Assembly (NCBI GenBank): GCA_903813345.2
Contig: CAIIXF020000010.1
Span: 20,039,181 to 20,103,180 of the forward strand
From: Owenia fusiformis
Taxonomy: Eukaryota; Annelida; Polychaeta; Sabellida; Oweniidae
Direction: 5' to 3'
DNA: 64,000 nucleotides
The notes below the pieces were generated by a model. It worked only from the letters and a program-made list of their open reading frames with translations. It did not search any database and was not told the DNA's origin. A program made the translations under genes and the position numbers. This document shows positions 45,541 to 59,574 of this stretch, one piece after another; positions within the stretch are counted from its first letter, which is position 1, and each line of letters opens with the position of its first letter.

Positions 45541-47770
45541 TGTGCCTACTTATGACTACCCTTTGCTGGTCTTGCATTAATTTTATACAATAATGTTTGA
45601 CAGTTCCAGTTGCAAGTGGATTCCGCTATGGTGTGCCCACTTATGACTACCCTTTGCTGCTCTTGCATTAATTTTATCAAATAATGTTTGACAGTTCCAG
45701 GTGCAAGTGGATTCTGCTATGGTGTGCCCACTTATGACTACCCTTTGCTGCTCTTGCATTAATTTCATCCAATAATGTTTGACAGTTCCAGTTGCAAGTG
45801 GATTCCATTCTGGTGTGCCTACTTATGACTACCCTTTGCTGCTCTTGCATTAATTTTATCAAATAATGTTTGTCAGTTCCAGTTGCAAGTGGATTCCATT
45901 CTGGTGTGCCCACTTATGACTACCCTTTGCTGCTCTTGCATTAATCTTATCAAATAATGTTTGTCAGTTCCAGTTGCGAGTAGATTCTACTATGGTGTGC
46001 CCACTTATGACTACCCTTTGCTGCTCTTGCATTAATTTTATCAAATAATGTTTGTCAGTTCCAGTTGCAAGTGGATTCTGCTATGGTGTGCCTACTTATG
46101 ACTACCCTTTGCTGCTCTTGCATTAATTTTATCAAATAATGTTTCACAGTTCCAATTGCAAGTGGATTCTGCTATGGTGTGCCCACTTATGACTACCCTT
46201 TGCTGCTCTTGCATTTATTTCATCAAATAATGTTTGTCAGTTCCAGTTGCAAGTGGATTCTGCTCTGGTGTGCCCACTTATGACTACCCTTTGCTGCTCT
46301 TGCATTAATTTCATCAAATAATGTTTGTTAGTTCCAGGTGCAAGTGGATTCCACTCTGGGTGCCTACTTATGACTACCCTTTGCTGCTCTTGCATTAATT
46401 TTATCAAATAATGTTTGACAGTTCCAGTTGCAAGTGGATTCCACTCTGGTGTGCCTACTTATGACTACCCTTTGCTGCTCTTGCACTAATTTCATCCAAT
46501 AATGTTTGACAGTTCTAATTGCAAGTGGATTCCCCTTTGGTGTGCCTATTTATGACTACCCTTTGCTGCTCTTGCATTAATTTCATCCAATAATGTTTGA
46601 CAGTTCCAGTTGCAAGTGGATTCTGCTATGGTGTGCCTACTTATGACTACCCTTTGCTGCTCTTGCATTAATTTTATCTAATAATGTTTGTTAGTTCAAG
46701 GTGCAAGTGGATTCCGCTATGGTGTGCCTACTTATGACTACCCTTTGCTGCTCTTGCACTAATTTTATCCAATAATGTTTGTTAGTTCAAGGTGCAAGTG
46801 GATTCCGCTATGGTGTGCCTACTTATGACTACCCTTTACTGCTCTTGCATTAATTTTATCCAATAATGTTTGACAGTTCTAGTTGCAAGTGGATTCCGCT
46901 CTGGTGTGCCCACTTATGACTACCCTTTGCTGCTCTTGCATTAATTTTATCTAATAATGTTTGTTAGTTCAAGGTGCAAGTGGATTCCGCTATGGTGTGC
47001 CTACTTATGACTACCCTTTGCTGCTCTTGCATTAATTTTATCTAATAATGTTTGTTAGTTCAAGGTGCAAGTGGATTCCGCTATGGTGTGCCTACTTATG
47101 ACTACCCTTTACTGCTCTTGCATTAATTTTATCCAATAATATTTGACAGTTCCAGGTGCAAGTGGATTCCACTCTGGTGTGCCTACTTATGACTACCCTT
47201 TGCTGCTCTTGCATTAATTTTATCCAATAATGTTTGACAGTTCCAGTTGCAAGTGGATTCCACTCTGGTGTGCCTACTTATGACTACCCTTTGCTGCTCT
47301 TGCATTAATTTTATCCAATAATGTTTGACAGTTCCAGTTGCAAGTGGATTCCGCTCTGGTGTGCCTACTTATGACTACCCTTTGCTGCTCTTGCATTAAT
47401 TTCATCCAATAATGTTTGACAGTTCCAGTTGCAAGTGGATTCTGCTATGGTGTGCCTACTTATGACTACCCTTTGCTGCTCATGCATTAATTTCATCCAA
47501 TAATGTTTGACAGTTCCAGTTGCAAGTGGATTCTGCTCTGGTGTGCCTACTTATGACTACCCTTTGCTGCTCTTGCATTAATTTCATCCAATAATGTTTG
47601 ACAGTTCCAGTTGCAAGTGGATTCCACTTTGGTGTGCCTACTTATGACAACCCTTTACTGCTCTTGCACTAATTTTATCCAATAATGTCTGTTAGTTCAA
47701 GGTGCAAGTGGATTCCGCTATGGTGTGCCTACTTATGACTACCCTTTACTGCTCTTGCATTAATTTTATC
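45541..47770. repeat. satellite higher-order block, copy 1
   Basis: The ordered set of monomer variants here recurs at 51263-53860. The offset is 5722 bp for 45541-46560, 5995 bp around 46670-46900 and 6086 bp from 47139 on. The steps of 273 and 91 bp are three monomers and one monomer, so the copies differ by whole-unit gains. Confidence 0.85.
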
Positions 47771-50700
47771 TAATAAAGTTTGACAGTTCTAGTTGCAAGT
47801 GGATTCCCCTTTGGTGTGCCTATTTATGACTACCCTTTACTGCTCTTGCACTAATTTTATCCAATAATGTCTGTTAGTTCAAGGTGCAAGTGGATTCCGC
47901 TATGGTGTGCCTACTTATGACTACCCTTTACTGCTCTTGCATTAATTTTATCTAATAATGTTTGACAGTTCTAGTTGCAAGTGGATTCCCCTTTGGTGTG
48001 CCTATTTATGACTACCCTTTGCTGCTCTTGCATTAATTTTATCAAATAATGTTTGTTAGTTCCAGGTGCAAGTGGATTCCACTCTGGGTGCCTACTTATG
48101 ACTACCCTTTGCTGCTCTTGCATTAATTTCATCCAATAATGTTTCACAGTTCCAATTGCATGTGGATTCCATTCTAGTGTGCCTACTTATGACTACCCTT
48201 TGCTGCTCTTGCATTAATTTTATCTAATAAAGTTTGACAGTTCTAGTTGCAAGTGGATTCCCCTTTGGTGTGCCTATTTATGACTACCCTTTACTGCTCT
48301 TGCACTAATTTTATCCAATAATGTCTGTTAGTTCAAGGTGCAAGTGGATTCCGCTATGGTGTGCCTACTTATGACTACCCTTTACTGCTCTTGCATTAAT
48401 TTTATCTAATAATGTTTGACAGTTCTAGTTGCAAGTGGATTCCCCTTTGGTGTGCCTATTTATGACTACCCTTTGCTGCTCTTGCATTAATTTTATCCAA
48501 TAATGTTTCACAGTTCCAATTGCATGTGGATTCCACTTTGGGTGCCTACTTATGACTACCCTTTACTGCTCTTGCATTAATTTTATCTAATAAAGTTTGA
48601 CAGTTCTAGTTGCAAGTGGATTCCCCTTTGGTGTGCCTATTTATGACTACCCTTTACTGCTCTTGCACTAATTTTATCCAATAATGTCTGTTAGTTCAAG
48701 GTGCAAGTGGATTCCGCTATGGTGTGCCTACTTATGACTACCCTTTACTGCTCTTGCATTAATTTTATCTAATAATGTTTGACAGTTCTAGTTGCAAGTG
48801 GATTCCCCTTTGGTGTGCCTATTTATGACTACCCTTTGCTGCTCTTGCATTAATTTTATCCAATAATGTTTCACAGTTCCAATTGCATGTTGATTCCACT
48901 TTGGTGTGCCTACTTATGACAACCCTTTACTGCTCTTGCACTAATTTTATCAAATAATGTTTGTTAGTTCCAGGTGCAAGTGGATTCCACTCTGGGTGCC
49001 TACTTATGACTACCCTTTGCTGCTCTTGCATTAATTTCATCCAATAATGTTTGACAGTTCCAGTTGCAAGTGGATTCCACTTTGGTGTGCCTACTTATGA
49101 CAACCCTTTGCTGCTCTTGCATTAATTTTATCCAATAATGTTTCACAGTTCCAATTGCATGTTGATTCCACTTTGGTGTGCCTACTTATGACAACCCTTT
49201 ACTGCTCTTGCACTAATTTTATCAAATAATGTTTGTTAGTTCCAGGTGCAAGTGGATTCCACTCTGGGTGCCTACTTATGACTACCCTTTGCTGCTCTTG
49301 CATTAATTTCATCCAATAATGTTTGACAGTTCCAGTTGCAAGTGGATTCCACTCTGGTGTGCCTACTTATGACTACCCTTTGCTGCTCTTGCATTAATTT
49401 CATCCAATAATGTTTGACAGTTCCAGTTGCAAGTGGATTCCACTTTGGTGTGCCTACTTATGACAACCCTTTACTGCTCTTGCATTAATTTCATCCAATA
49501 ATGTTTCACAGTTCCAATTGCATGTGGATTCCACTTTGGTGTGCCTACTTATGACAACCCTTTACTGCTCTTGCATTAATTTCATCCAATAATGTTTCAC
49601 AGTTCCAATTGCATGTGGATTCCACTTTGGTGTGCCTACTTATGACAACCCTTTACTGCTCTTGCACTAATTTTATCAAATAATGTTTGTTAGTTCCAGG
49701 TGCAAGTGGATTCCACTCTGGGTGCCTACTTATGACTACCCTTTGCTGCTCTTGCATTAATTTCATCCAATAATGTTTCACAGTTCCAGTTGCAAGTGGA
49801 TTCCACTTTGGTGTGCCTACTTATGACAACCCTTTGCTGCTCTTGCATTAATTTCATCCAATAATGTTTCACAGTTCCAATTGCATGTGGATTCCACTTT
49901 GGTGTGCCTACTTATGACAACCCTTTACTGCTCTTGCACTAATTTTATCAAATAATGTTTGTTAGTTCCAGGTGCAAGTGGATTCCACTCTGGGTGCCTA
50001 CTTATGACTACCCTTTGCTGCTCTTGCATTAATTTCATCCAATAATGTTTCACAGTTCCAATTGCATGTGGATTCCACTTTGGTGTGCCTACTTATGACA
50101 ACCCTTTACTGCTCTTGCATTAATTTTATCAAATAATGTTTGTTAGTTCCAGGTGCAAGTGGATTCCACTCTGGGTGCCTACTTATGACTACCCTTTGCT
50201 GCTCTTGCATTAATTTCATCCAATAATGTTTCACAGTTCCAATTGCATGTGGATTCCACTTTGGTGTGCCTACTTATGACAACCCTTTACTGCTCTTGCA
50301 CTAATTTTATCAAATAATGTTTGTTAGTTCCAGGTGCAAGTGGATTCCACTCTGGGTGCCTACTTATGACTACCCTTTGCTGCTCTTGCATTAATTTCAT
50401 CCAATAATGTTTCACAGTTCCAGTTGCAAGTGGATTCCACTTTGGTGTGCCTACTTATGACAACCCTTTACTGCTCTTGCACTAATTTTATCCAATAATG
50501 TCTGTTAGTTCAAGGTGCAAGTGGATTCCGCTATGGTGTGCCTACTTATGACTACCCTTTACTGCTCTTGCATTAATTTTATCAAATAATGTTTGACAGT
50601 TCTAGTTGCAAGTGGATTCTGCTCTGGTGTGCCTACTTATGACTACCCTTTACTGCTCTTGCATTAATTTTATCCAATAATGTTTCACAGTTCCAATTGC

Positions 50701-51262
50701 ATGTGGATTCCACTTTGGTGTGCCTACTTATGACAACCCTTTACTGCTCTTGCATTAATTTTATCAAATAATGTTTGTTAGTTCCAGGTGCAAGTGGATT
50801 CCACTCTGGGTGCCTACTTATGACTACCCTTTGCTGCTCTTGCATTAATTTTATCAAATAATGTTTCACAGTTCCAATTGCATGTGGATTCCACTTTGGT
50901 GTGCCTACTTATGACAACCCTTTACTGCTCTTGCACTAATTTTATCAAATAATGTTTGTTAGTTCCAGGTGCAAGTGGATTCCACTCTGGGTGCCTACTT
51001 ATGACTACCCTTTGCTGCTCTTGCATTAATTTCATCCAATAATGTTTCACAGTTCCAGTTGCAAGTGGATTCCACTTTGGTGTGCCTACTTATGACAACC
51101 CTTTACTGCTCTTGCACTAATTTTATCCAATAATGTCTGTTAGTTCAAGGTGCAAGTGGATTCCGCTATGGTGTGCCTACTTATGACTACCCTTTACTGC
51201 TCTTGCACTAATTTTATCCAATAATGTTTGTTAGTTCAAGGTGCAAGTGGATTCCGCTATGG

Positions 51263-53860
51263 TGTGCCTACTTATGACTACCCTTTGCTGGTCTTGCATT
51301 AATTTTATACAATAATGTTTGACAGTTCCAGTTGCAAGTGGATTCCGCTATGGTGTGCCCACTTATGACTACCCTTTGCTGCTCTTGCATTAATTTTATC
51401 AAATAATGTTTGACAGTTCCAGGTGCAAGTGGATTCTGCTATGGTGTGCCCACTTATGACTACCCTTTGCTGCTCTTGCATTAATTTCATCCAATAATGT
51501 TTGACAGTTCCAGTTGCAAGTGGATTCCATTCTAGTGTGCCTACTTATGACTACCCTTTGCTGCTCTTGCATTAATTTTATCAAATAATGTTTGTCAGTT
51601 CCAGTTGCAAGTGGATTCCATTCTGGTGTGCCCACTTATGACTACCCTTTGCTGCTCTTGCATTAATCTTATCAAATAATGTTTGTCAGTTCCAGTTGCG
51701 AGTAGATTCTACTATGGTGTGCCCACTTATGACTACCCTTTGCTGCTCTTGCATTAATTTTATCAAATAATGTTTGTCAGTTCCAGTTGCAAGTGGATTC
51801 CGCTATGGTGTGCCTACTTATGACTACCCTTTGCTGCTCTTGCATTAATTTTATCAAATAATGTTTCACAGTTCCAATTGCAAGTGGATTCTGCTATGGT
51901 GTGCCCACTTATGACTACCCTTTGCTGCTCTTGCATTTATTTCATCAAATAATGTTTGTCAGTTCCAGTTGCAAGTGGATTCTGCTCTGGTGTGCCCACT
52001 TATGACTACCCTTTGCTGCTCTTGCATTAATTTCATCAAATAATGTTTGTTAGTTCCAGGTGCAAGTGGATTCCACTCTGGGTGCCTACTTATGACTACC
52101 CTTTGCTGCTCTTGCATTAATTTTATCAAATAATGTTTGACAGTTCCAGTTGCAAGTGGATTCCACTCTGGTGTGCCTACTTATGACTACCCTTTGCTGC
52201 TCTTGCACTAATTTCATCCAATAATGTTTGACAGTTCTAATTGCAAGTGGATTCCCCTTTGGTGTGCCTATTTATGACTACCCTTTGATGCTCTTGCATT
52301 AATTTCATCCAATAATGTTTCACAGTTCCAATTGCATGTGGATTCCACTTTGGTGTGCCTACTTATGACAACCCTTTACTGCTCTTGCACTAATTTTATC
52401 CAATAATGTTTGTTAGTTCAAGGTGCAAGTGGATTCCGCTATGGTGTGCCTACTTATGACTACCCTTTGCTGCTCTTGCATTAATTTTATCCAATAATGT
52501 TTGACAGTTCCAGGTGCAAGTGGATTCCACTATGGTGTGCCTACTTATGACTACCCTTTGCTGCTCTTGCATTAATTTCATCCAATAATGTTAGACAGTC
52601 CCAGTTGCAAGTGGATTCCGCTCTGGTGTGCCCACTTATGACTACCCTTTGCTGCTCTTGCATTAATTTTATCTAATAATGTTTGTTAGTTCAAGGTGCA
52701 AGTGGATTCCGCTATGGTGTGCCTACTTATGACTACCCTTTGCTGCTCTTGCACTAATTTTATCCAATAATGTTTGTTAGTTCAAGGTGCAAGTGGATTC
52801 CGCTATGGTGTGCCTACTTATGACTACCCTTTACTGCTCTTGCATTAATTTTATCCAATAATGTTTGACAGTTCTAGTTGCAAGTGGATTCCGCTCTGGT
52901 GTGCCCACTTATGACTACCCTTTGCTGCTCTTGCATTAATTTTATCTAATAATGTTTGTTAGTTCAAGGTGCAAGTGGATTCCGCTATGGTGTGCCTACT
53001 TATGACTACCCTTTGCTGCTCTTGCATTAATTTTATCTAATAATGTTTGTTAGTTCAAGGTGCAAGTGGATTCCGCTATGGTGTGCCTACTTATGACTAC
53101 CCTTTGCTGCTCTTGCACTAATTTTATCCAATAATGTTTGTTAGTTCAAGGTGCAAGTGGATTCCGCTATGGTGTGCCTACTTATGACTACCCTTTACTG
53201 CTCTTGCATTAATTTTATCCAATAATATTTGACAGTTCCAGGTGCAAGTGGATTCCACTCTGGTGTGCCTACTTATGACTACCCTTTGCTGCTCTTGCAT
53301 TAATTTTATCCAATAATGTTTGACAGTTCCAGTTGCAAGTGGATTCCACTCTGGTGTGCCTACTTATGACTACCCTTTGCTGCTCTTGCATTAATTTTAT
53401 CCAATAATGTTTGACAGTTCCAGTTGCAAGTGGATTCCGCTCTGGTGTGCCTACTTATGACTACCCTTTGCTGCTCTTGCATTAATTTCATCCAATAATG
53501 TTTGACAGTTCCAGTTGCAAGTGGATTCTGCTATGGTGTGCCTACTTATGACTACCCTTTGCTGCTCATGCATTAATTTCATCCAATAATGTTTGACAGT
53601 TCCAGTTGCAAGTGGATTCTGCTCTGGTGTGCCTACTTATGACTACCCTTTGCTGCTCTTGCATTAATTTCATCCAATAATGTTTGACAGTTCCAGTTGC
53701 AAGTGGATTCCACTTTGGTGTGCCTACTTATGACAACCCTTTACTGCTCTTGCACTAATTTTATCCAATAATGTCTGTTAGTTCAAGGTGCAAGTGGATT
53801 CCGCTATGGTGTGCCTACTTATGACTACCCTTTACTGCTCTTGCATTAATTTTATCTAAT
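51263..53860. repeat. satellite higher-order block, copy 2
   Basis: Partner of 45541-47770. Diagnostic shared variants include ctggtcttgcattaatttta followed by tacaataatg, gttgcgagtagattctac, and ttctaattgcaag with tcccctttgg in the same sequence order. Confidence 0.85.
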
Positions 53861-54950
53861 AATGTTTGACATTTCTAGTTGCAAGTGGATTCCCCTTTGG
53901 TGTGCCTATTTATGACTACCCTTTGCTGCTCTTGCATTAATTTCATCCAATAATGTTTCACAGTTCCAATTGCATGTGGATTCCACTTTGGTGTGCCTAC
54001 TTATGACAACCCTTTACTGCTCTTGCACTAATTTTATCAAATAATGTTTGTTAGTTCCAGGTGCAAGTGGATTCCACTCTGGGTGCCTACTTATGACTAC
54101 CCTTTGCTGCTCTTGCATTAATTTCATCCAATAATGTTTGACAGTTCCAGTTGCAAGTGGATTCCACTTTGGTGTGCCTACTTATGACAACCCTTTACTG
54201 CTCTTGCATTAATTTCATCCAATAATGTTTCACAGTTCCAATTGCATGTGGATTCCACTTTGGTGTGCCTACTTATGACAACCCTTTACTGCTCTTGCAC
54301 TAATTTTATCAAATAATGTTTGTTGGTTCCAGGTGCAAGTGGATTCCACTCTGGGTGCCTACTTATGACTACCCTTTGCTGCTCTTGCATTAATTTCATC
54401 CAATAATGTTTCACAGTTCCAATTGCATGTGGATTCCACTTTGGTGTGCCTACTTATGACAACCCTTTACTGCTCTTGCACTAATTTTATCAAATAATGT
54501 TTGTTAGTTCCAGGTGCAAGTGGATTCCACTCTGGGTGCCTACTTATGACTACCCTTTGCTGCTCTTGCATTAATTTCATCCAATAATGTTTCACAGTTC
54601 CAGTTGCAAGTGGATTCCACTTTGGTGTGCCTACTTATGACAACCCTTTACTGCTCTTGCACTAATTTTATCCAATAATGTCTGTTAGTTCAAGGTGCAA
54701 GTGGATTCCGCTATGGTGTGCCTACTTATGACTACCCTTTACTGCTCTTGCACTAATTTTATCCAATAATGTTTGTTAGTTCAAGGTGCAAGTGGATTCC
54801 GCTATGGTGTGCCTACTTATGACTACCCTTTACTGCTCTTGCATTAATTTTATCTAATAATGTTTGACAGTTCTAGTTGCAAGTGGATTCCCCTTTGGTG
54901 TGCCTACTTATGACTACCCTTTGGTGCTCTTGCATTAATTTTATCAAATA

Positions 54951-56009
54951 CAGGGTGTTCCAAAAGTACCAGGACTGGTGCTGGCATTTTGTCAATTTTG
55001 CACCGAGTGTCTTCAAATTTTCACAAATTGTACTTTGAAGTATTGCAACTAAAATTGTACAGTTTCAGAAAAAATGATGAAATGTGAGTAGAGTTGTGGT
55101 TACTATAGTAACATGACATCACAATACCCGGGGCAACTTTTTCCTGAAAATGTGATATCTAACATTTTTGTATTACTGAAAAAAGTATCTAATTCACCTA
55201 TTATAATACAACATTTCTTGTTTATTTTATTAGTTGCTTTGTTGTAAAGGTGTATGCTATACAACTCAGATTCAAGTATAATTCACAATAATAATAATAT
55301 TTATTCAATTTCCTGGAATATCACTATGAATTACAGTCTGAACAATTCACGGTTGAGTTTTTGAAAAGACCCAATTTGAAGCCAGTTATCCACCTTGATA
55401 ACGCGCCTGCCCGCAGGTCACCATTAAAGACCATGCAGCTATAGAAGAGCTAGGTCTTGAGTTCTAAAACCATGCACCATACTCTTCTGATAATGCAACA
55501 TCCAATTTTTACTTACATGGGGAATGGAATGCTAATCAGTGCTGTAAGATCTTTAAAGATGAGAATGACCTTCTCCAAGTTGTTCAATCGACCATGCGTG
55601 ACATGTCCTCAAATGGGTTCACTCATGTGTTTGAGTCATGGATACAGAGTGCTACTCTTCTACTGACAAAAGAGGAGCCTATTTTTCAAAGTAGAGGATA
55701 CATAGGAATATCAAATTATGTAAAACAAATGTCATTCCCACCAGTTGTTGCATTTCAACTTTGATATGGGATGTACAAAATGCTTAATGTCTCTTTTTGT
55801 CTTAATGTAACTTTCTGCGTGGAATGTTGCCCCGGGTATTGTGATGTCATGTTACCATAGCAACCATAACTCCCGAGTTTCATATTTTTTGTCGAAACTT
55901 TGCAGTTTTAGTAACGATACATGGAAGTACATTATGTAAAATTCTGAAGACGATTGGTGCATATTTAACAAAATGCCATCACCAGTCCTGTTACTTTTGG
56001 AACACCCTG
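54951..56009. mobile_element. 1.06-kb mariner-family element in the satellite, with ~190-bp inverted repeats
   Basis: The ends cagggtgttccaaaagta.. and ..tacttttggaacaccctg are inverted and flanked by TA (54949-54950 and 56010-56011). The outer ~190 bp of each side are inverted copies, including aacatgacatcacaatac and ccggggcaac. Excising it with one TA regenerates the monomer sequence ttatcaaataatgtttgtca exactly. A broken transposase fragment lies inside. Like the element at 7068-9117, it is short with unusually long inverted ends. Confidence 0.9.
55392..55720 (+). pseudogene. decayed mariner transposase fragment
   Basis: HLDNAPARRSP at 55392 matches the mariner motif (H)DNAPAH with the second catalytic Asp. 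After a frameshift it reads IEELGLEF, a stop, NHAPYSSDNATSNFYLH (compare HPPYSPDLAPxDFxLF, third catalytic Asp), and runs on to FESWIQSATLLL. The N-terminal half is absent. At least one frameshift and one stop make it non-functional. Confidence 0.75.
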
Positions 56010-56011
56010 TA

Positions 56012-59000
56012 ATGTTTGTCAGTTCCAGTTGCGAGTGGATTCTGCTATGGTGTGCCCACTTATGACTACCCTTTGCTGCTCTTGCATTAATTTTATCAAA
56101 TAATGTTTGTCAGTTTCAGTTGCGAGTGGATTCTGCTATGGTGTGCCTACTTATGACTACCCTTTGCTGTTCTTGCATTAATTTTATCAAATAATGTTTG
56201 TCAGTTTCAGTTACAAGTGGATTCCGCTCTGGTGTGCCTACTCATGACTACCCTTTGCTGCTCTTGCATTAATTTCATCCAATAATGTTTGTTAGTTCCA
56301 GGTGCAAGTGGATTCTGCTATGGTGTACCTACTTATGACTACCCTTTGCTGCTCTTGCATTAATTTTATCCAATAATGTTTGACAGTTTCAGTTGCAAGT
56401 GGATTCCACTCTGGTGTGCCCACTTATGACTACCCTTTACTGCTCTTGCACTAATTTCATCCAATAATGTTTGACAGTTCCAGTTGCGAGTGGATTCCGC
56501 TCTGGTGTGCCTACTTATGACTACCCTTTACTGCTCTTGCACTAATTTCATCCAATAATGTTTGACAGTTCCAGTTGCGAGTGGATTCCGCACTGGTGTG
56601 CCTACTTATGACTACCCTTTGCTGCTCTTGCATTAATTTTATCCAATAATGTTTGACAGTTTCAGTTGCAAGTGGATTCCACTCTGGTGTGCCCACTTAT
56701 GACTACCCTTTACTGCTCTTGCACTAATTTCATCCAATAATGTTTGACAGTTCCAGTTGCGAGTGGATTCCGCTCTGGTGTGCCTACTTATGACTACCCT
56801 TTGCTGCTCTTGCATTAATTTTATACAATAATGTTTCACAGTTCCAATTGCAAGTGGATTCCACTCTGGTGTGCCCACTTATGACTACCCTTTACTGCTC
56901 TTGCACTAATTTCATCCAATAATGTTTGACAGTTCTAGTTGCGAGTGGATTCCGCTCTGGTGTGCCTACTTATGACTACCCTTTGCTGCTCTTGCATTAA
57001 TTTTATCCAATAATGTTTGACAGTTCCCGTTGCAAGTGGATTCCACTCTGGTGTGCCTACTTATGACTACCCTTTGCTGCTCTTGCATTAATTTCATCCA
57101 ATAATGTTTGACAGTTCCAATTGCAAGTGGATTCCACTCTGGTGTGCCTACTTATGACTACCCTTTGCTGCTCTTGCATTAATTTTATCCAATAATGTTT
57201 GACAGTTCCAGTTGCAAGTGGATTCCATTCTGGTGTGCCCACTTATGACTACCCTTTGCTGCTCTTGCATTACTTTTATCAAATAATGTTTGACAGTTTC
57301 AGTTGCAAGTGGATTCCGCTCTGGGTGCCTACTTATGACTACCCTTTGCTGGTCTTGCATTAATTTTATCCAATAATGTTTGACAGTTTCAGTTGCAAGT
57401 GGATTCCACTCTGGGTGCCTACTTATGACTACCCTTTGCTGCTCTTGCATTAATTTCATCCAATAATGTTTGACAGTTCCAGGTGCAAGTGGATTCCATT
57501 CTGGTGTGCCCACTTATGACTACCCTTTGCTGCTCTTGCATTACTTTTATCAAATAATGTTTGACAGTTTCAGTTGCAAGTGGATTCCGCTCTGGGTGCC
57601 TACTTATGACTACCCTTTGCTGGTCTTGCATTAATTTTATCCAATAATGTTTGACAGTTTCAGTTGCAAGTGGATTCCACTCTGGGTGCCTACTTATGAC
57701 TACCCTTTGCTGCTCTTGCATTAATTTTATCCAATAATGTTTGACAGTTCCAGTTGCAAGTGGATTCCACTCTGGGAGCCTACTTATGACTACCCTTTGC
57801 TGCTCTTGCATTAATTTTATCCAATAATGTTTGACAGTTCCAGTTGCAAGTGGATTCCACTCTGGGTGCCTACTTATGACTACCCTTTGCTGCTCTTGCA
57901 TTAATTTTATCCAATAATGTTTGACAGTTTCAGTTGCAAGTGGATTCCACTCTGGTGTGCCTACTTATGACTACCCTTTGCTGCTCTTGCATTACTTTTA
58001 TCCAATAATATTTGACAGTTCCAGTTGCAAGTGGATTCCGCTCTGGTGTGCCTACTTATGACTACCCTTTGCTGCACTTGCATTACTTTTATCAAATAAT
58101 GTTTGACAGTTCCAGGTGCAAGTGGATTCCGCTATGGTGTGCCTACTTATGACTACCCTTTGCTGCTCTTGCATTACTTTTATCAAATAATGTTTGACAG
58201 TTCCAGGTGCAAGTGGATTCCACTCTGGTGTGCCTACTTATGACTACCCTTTGCTGCTCTTGCATTAATTTTATCAAATAATGTTTGTCAGTTTCAGTTG
58301 CAAGTGGATTCCACTCTGGTGTGCCTACTTATGACTACCCTTTGCTGCTCTTGCATTAATTTTATCCAATAATGTTTGACAGTTCCAGTTGCAAGTGGAT
58401 TCCACTCTGGTGTGCCTACTTATGACTACCCTTTGCTGCACTTGCATTACTTTTATCAAATAATGTTTGACAGTTCCAGTTGCGAGTGGATTCCATTCTG
58501 GGTGCCTACTTATGACTACCCTTTGCTGGTCTTGCATTAATTTTATCCAATAATGTTTGTCAGTTTCAGTTGCAAGTGGATTCCACTCTGGTGTGCCTAC
58601 TTATGACTACCCTTTGCTGCTCTTGCATTAATTTTATCCAATAATGTTTGACAGTTTCAGTTGCAAGTGGATTCCGCTCTGGTGTGCCTACTTATGACTA
58701 CCCTTTGCTGCTCTTGCATTAATTTTATCCAATAATGTTTGACAGTTTCAGTTGCAAGTGGATTCCACTCTGGTGTGCCTACTTATGACTACCCTTTGCT
58801 GCTCTTGCATTAATTTTATCCAATAATGTTTAACAGTTTCAGTTGCAAGTGGATTCCACTCTGGTGTGCCTACTTATGACTACCCTTTGCTGCTCTTGCA
58901 TTAATTTTATCCAATAATGTTTGACAGTTCCAGTAACAAGTGGATTCCGCTATGGTGTGCCTACTTATGACTACCCTTTGCTGCACTTGCATTACTTTTA

Positions 59001-59574
59001 TCAAATAATGTTTGACAGTTCCAGTAACAAGTGGATTCCGCTCTGGGTGCCTACTTATGACTACCCTTTGCTGCTCTTGCATTAATTTTATCAAATAATA
59101 TTCAACAGTTTCAGTTGCAAGTGGATTCCACTCTGGGTGCCTACTTATGACTACCCTTTGCTGCTCTTGCATTAATTTTATCCAATAATGTTTGACAGTT
59201 TCAGTTGCAAGTGGATTCCACTCTGGTGTGCCTACTTATGACTACCCTTTGCTGCACTTGCATTACTTTTATCAAATAATGTTTGACAGTTCCAGTTGCG
59301 AGTGGATTCCATTCTGGGTGCCTACTTATGACTACCCTTTACTGCTCTTGCATTAATTTTATCCAATAATGTTTGACAGTTTCAGTTGCAAGTGGATTCC
59401 ACTCTGGTGTGCCTACTTATGACTACCCTTTGCTGCTCTTGCATTAATTTTATCCAATAATGTTTGACAGTTTCAGTTGCAAGTGGATTCCATTCTGGTG
59501 TGCCTACTTATGACTACCCTTTACTGCTCTTGCATTAATTTTATCTAATAATGTTTGACAATTCCAGGTGCAAG
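56012..59574. repeat. 90-91 bp satellite, segment 3 (about 39 monomers)
   Basis: It continues segment 2 after the mariner and ends inside the functional exon. The last monomer supplies the branch-point region and acceptor of the exon at 59575. Segment 3 has many ctgggtgcc 90-bp units and tttcagttgcaag variants, giving long minus-strand frames of about 30-residue period up to 160 codons. Confidence 0.95.

Larger units (their letters stand above)
44858..54950. repeat. 90-91 bp satellite, segment 2 (about 111 monomers)
   Basis: The same monomer as segment 1 but more diverse. Variants include gcactaattt for gcattaattt (closer to a branch-point consensus), gttcaaggtgcaag, tctagttgcaag, ccctttggtgtgcctattt, and gcatgtgg, which destroys the caag acceptor. 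Groups of variants recur in the same order, showing higher-order duplication (45541-47770 versus 51263-53860). Confidence 0.95.

Noticed and set aside
57419-57901. 160-codon minus-strand frame with a repeated 30-residue unit (MQEQQRVVISRHPEWNPLAT..), and many similar frames across 40-59 kb
   Set aside because: The period is exactly the 90-bp satellite unit, frames break wherever 91-bp units occur, and the strand is opposite to the exon from which the monomer derives. It is a by-product of the repeat.
39930-59574. CRISPR-like array
   Set aside because: Monomers are contiguous with no unique spacers, and the genome is animal; this is a satellite.
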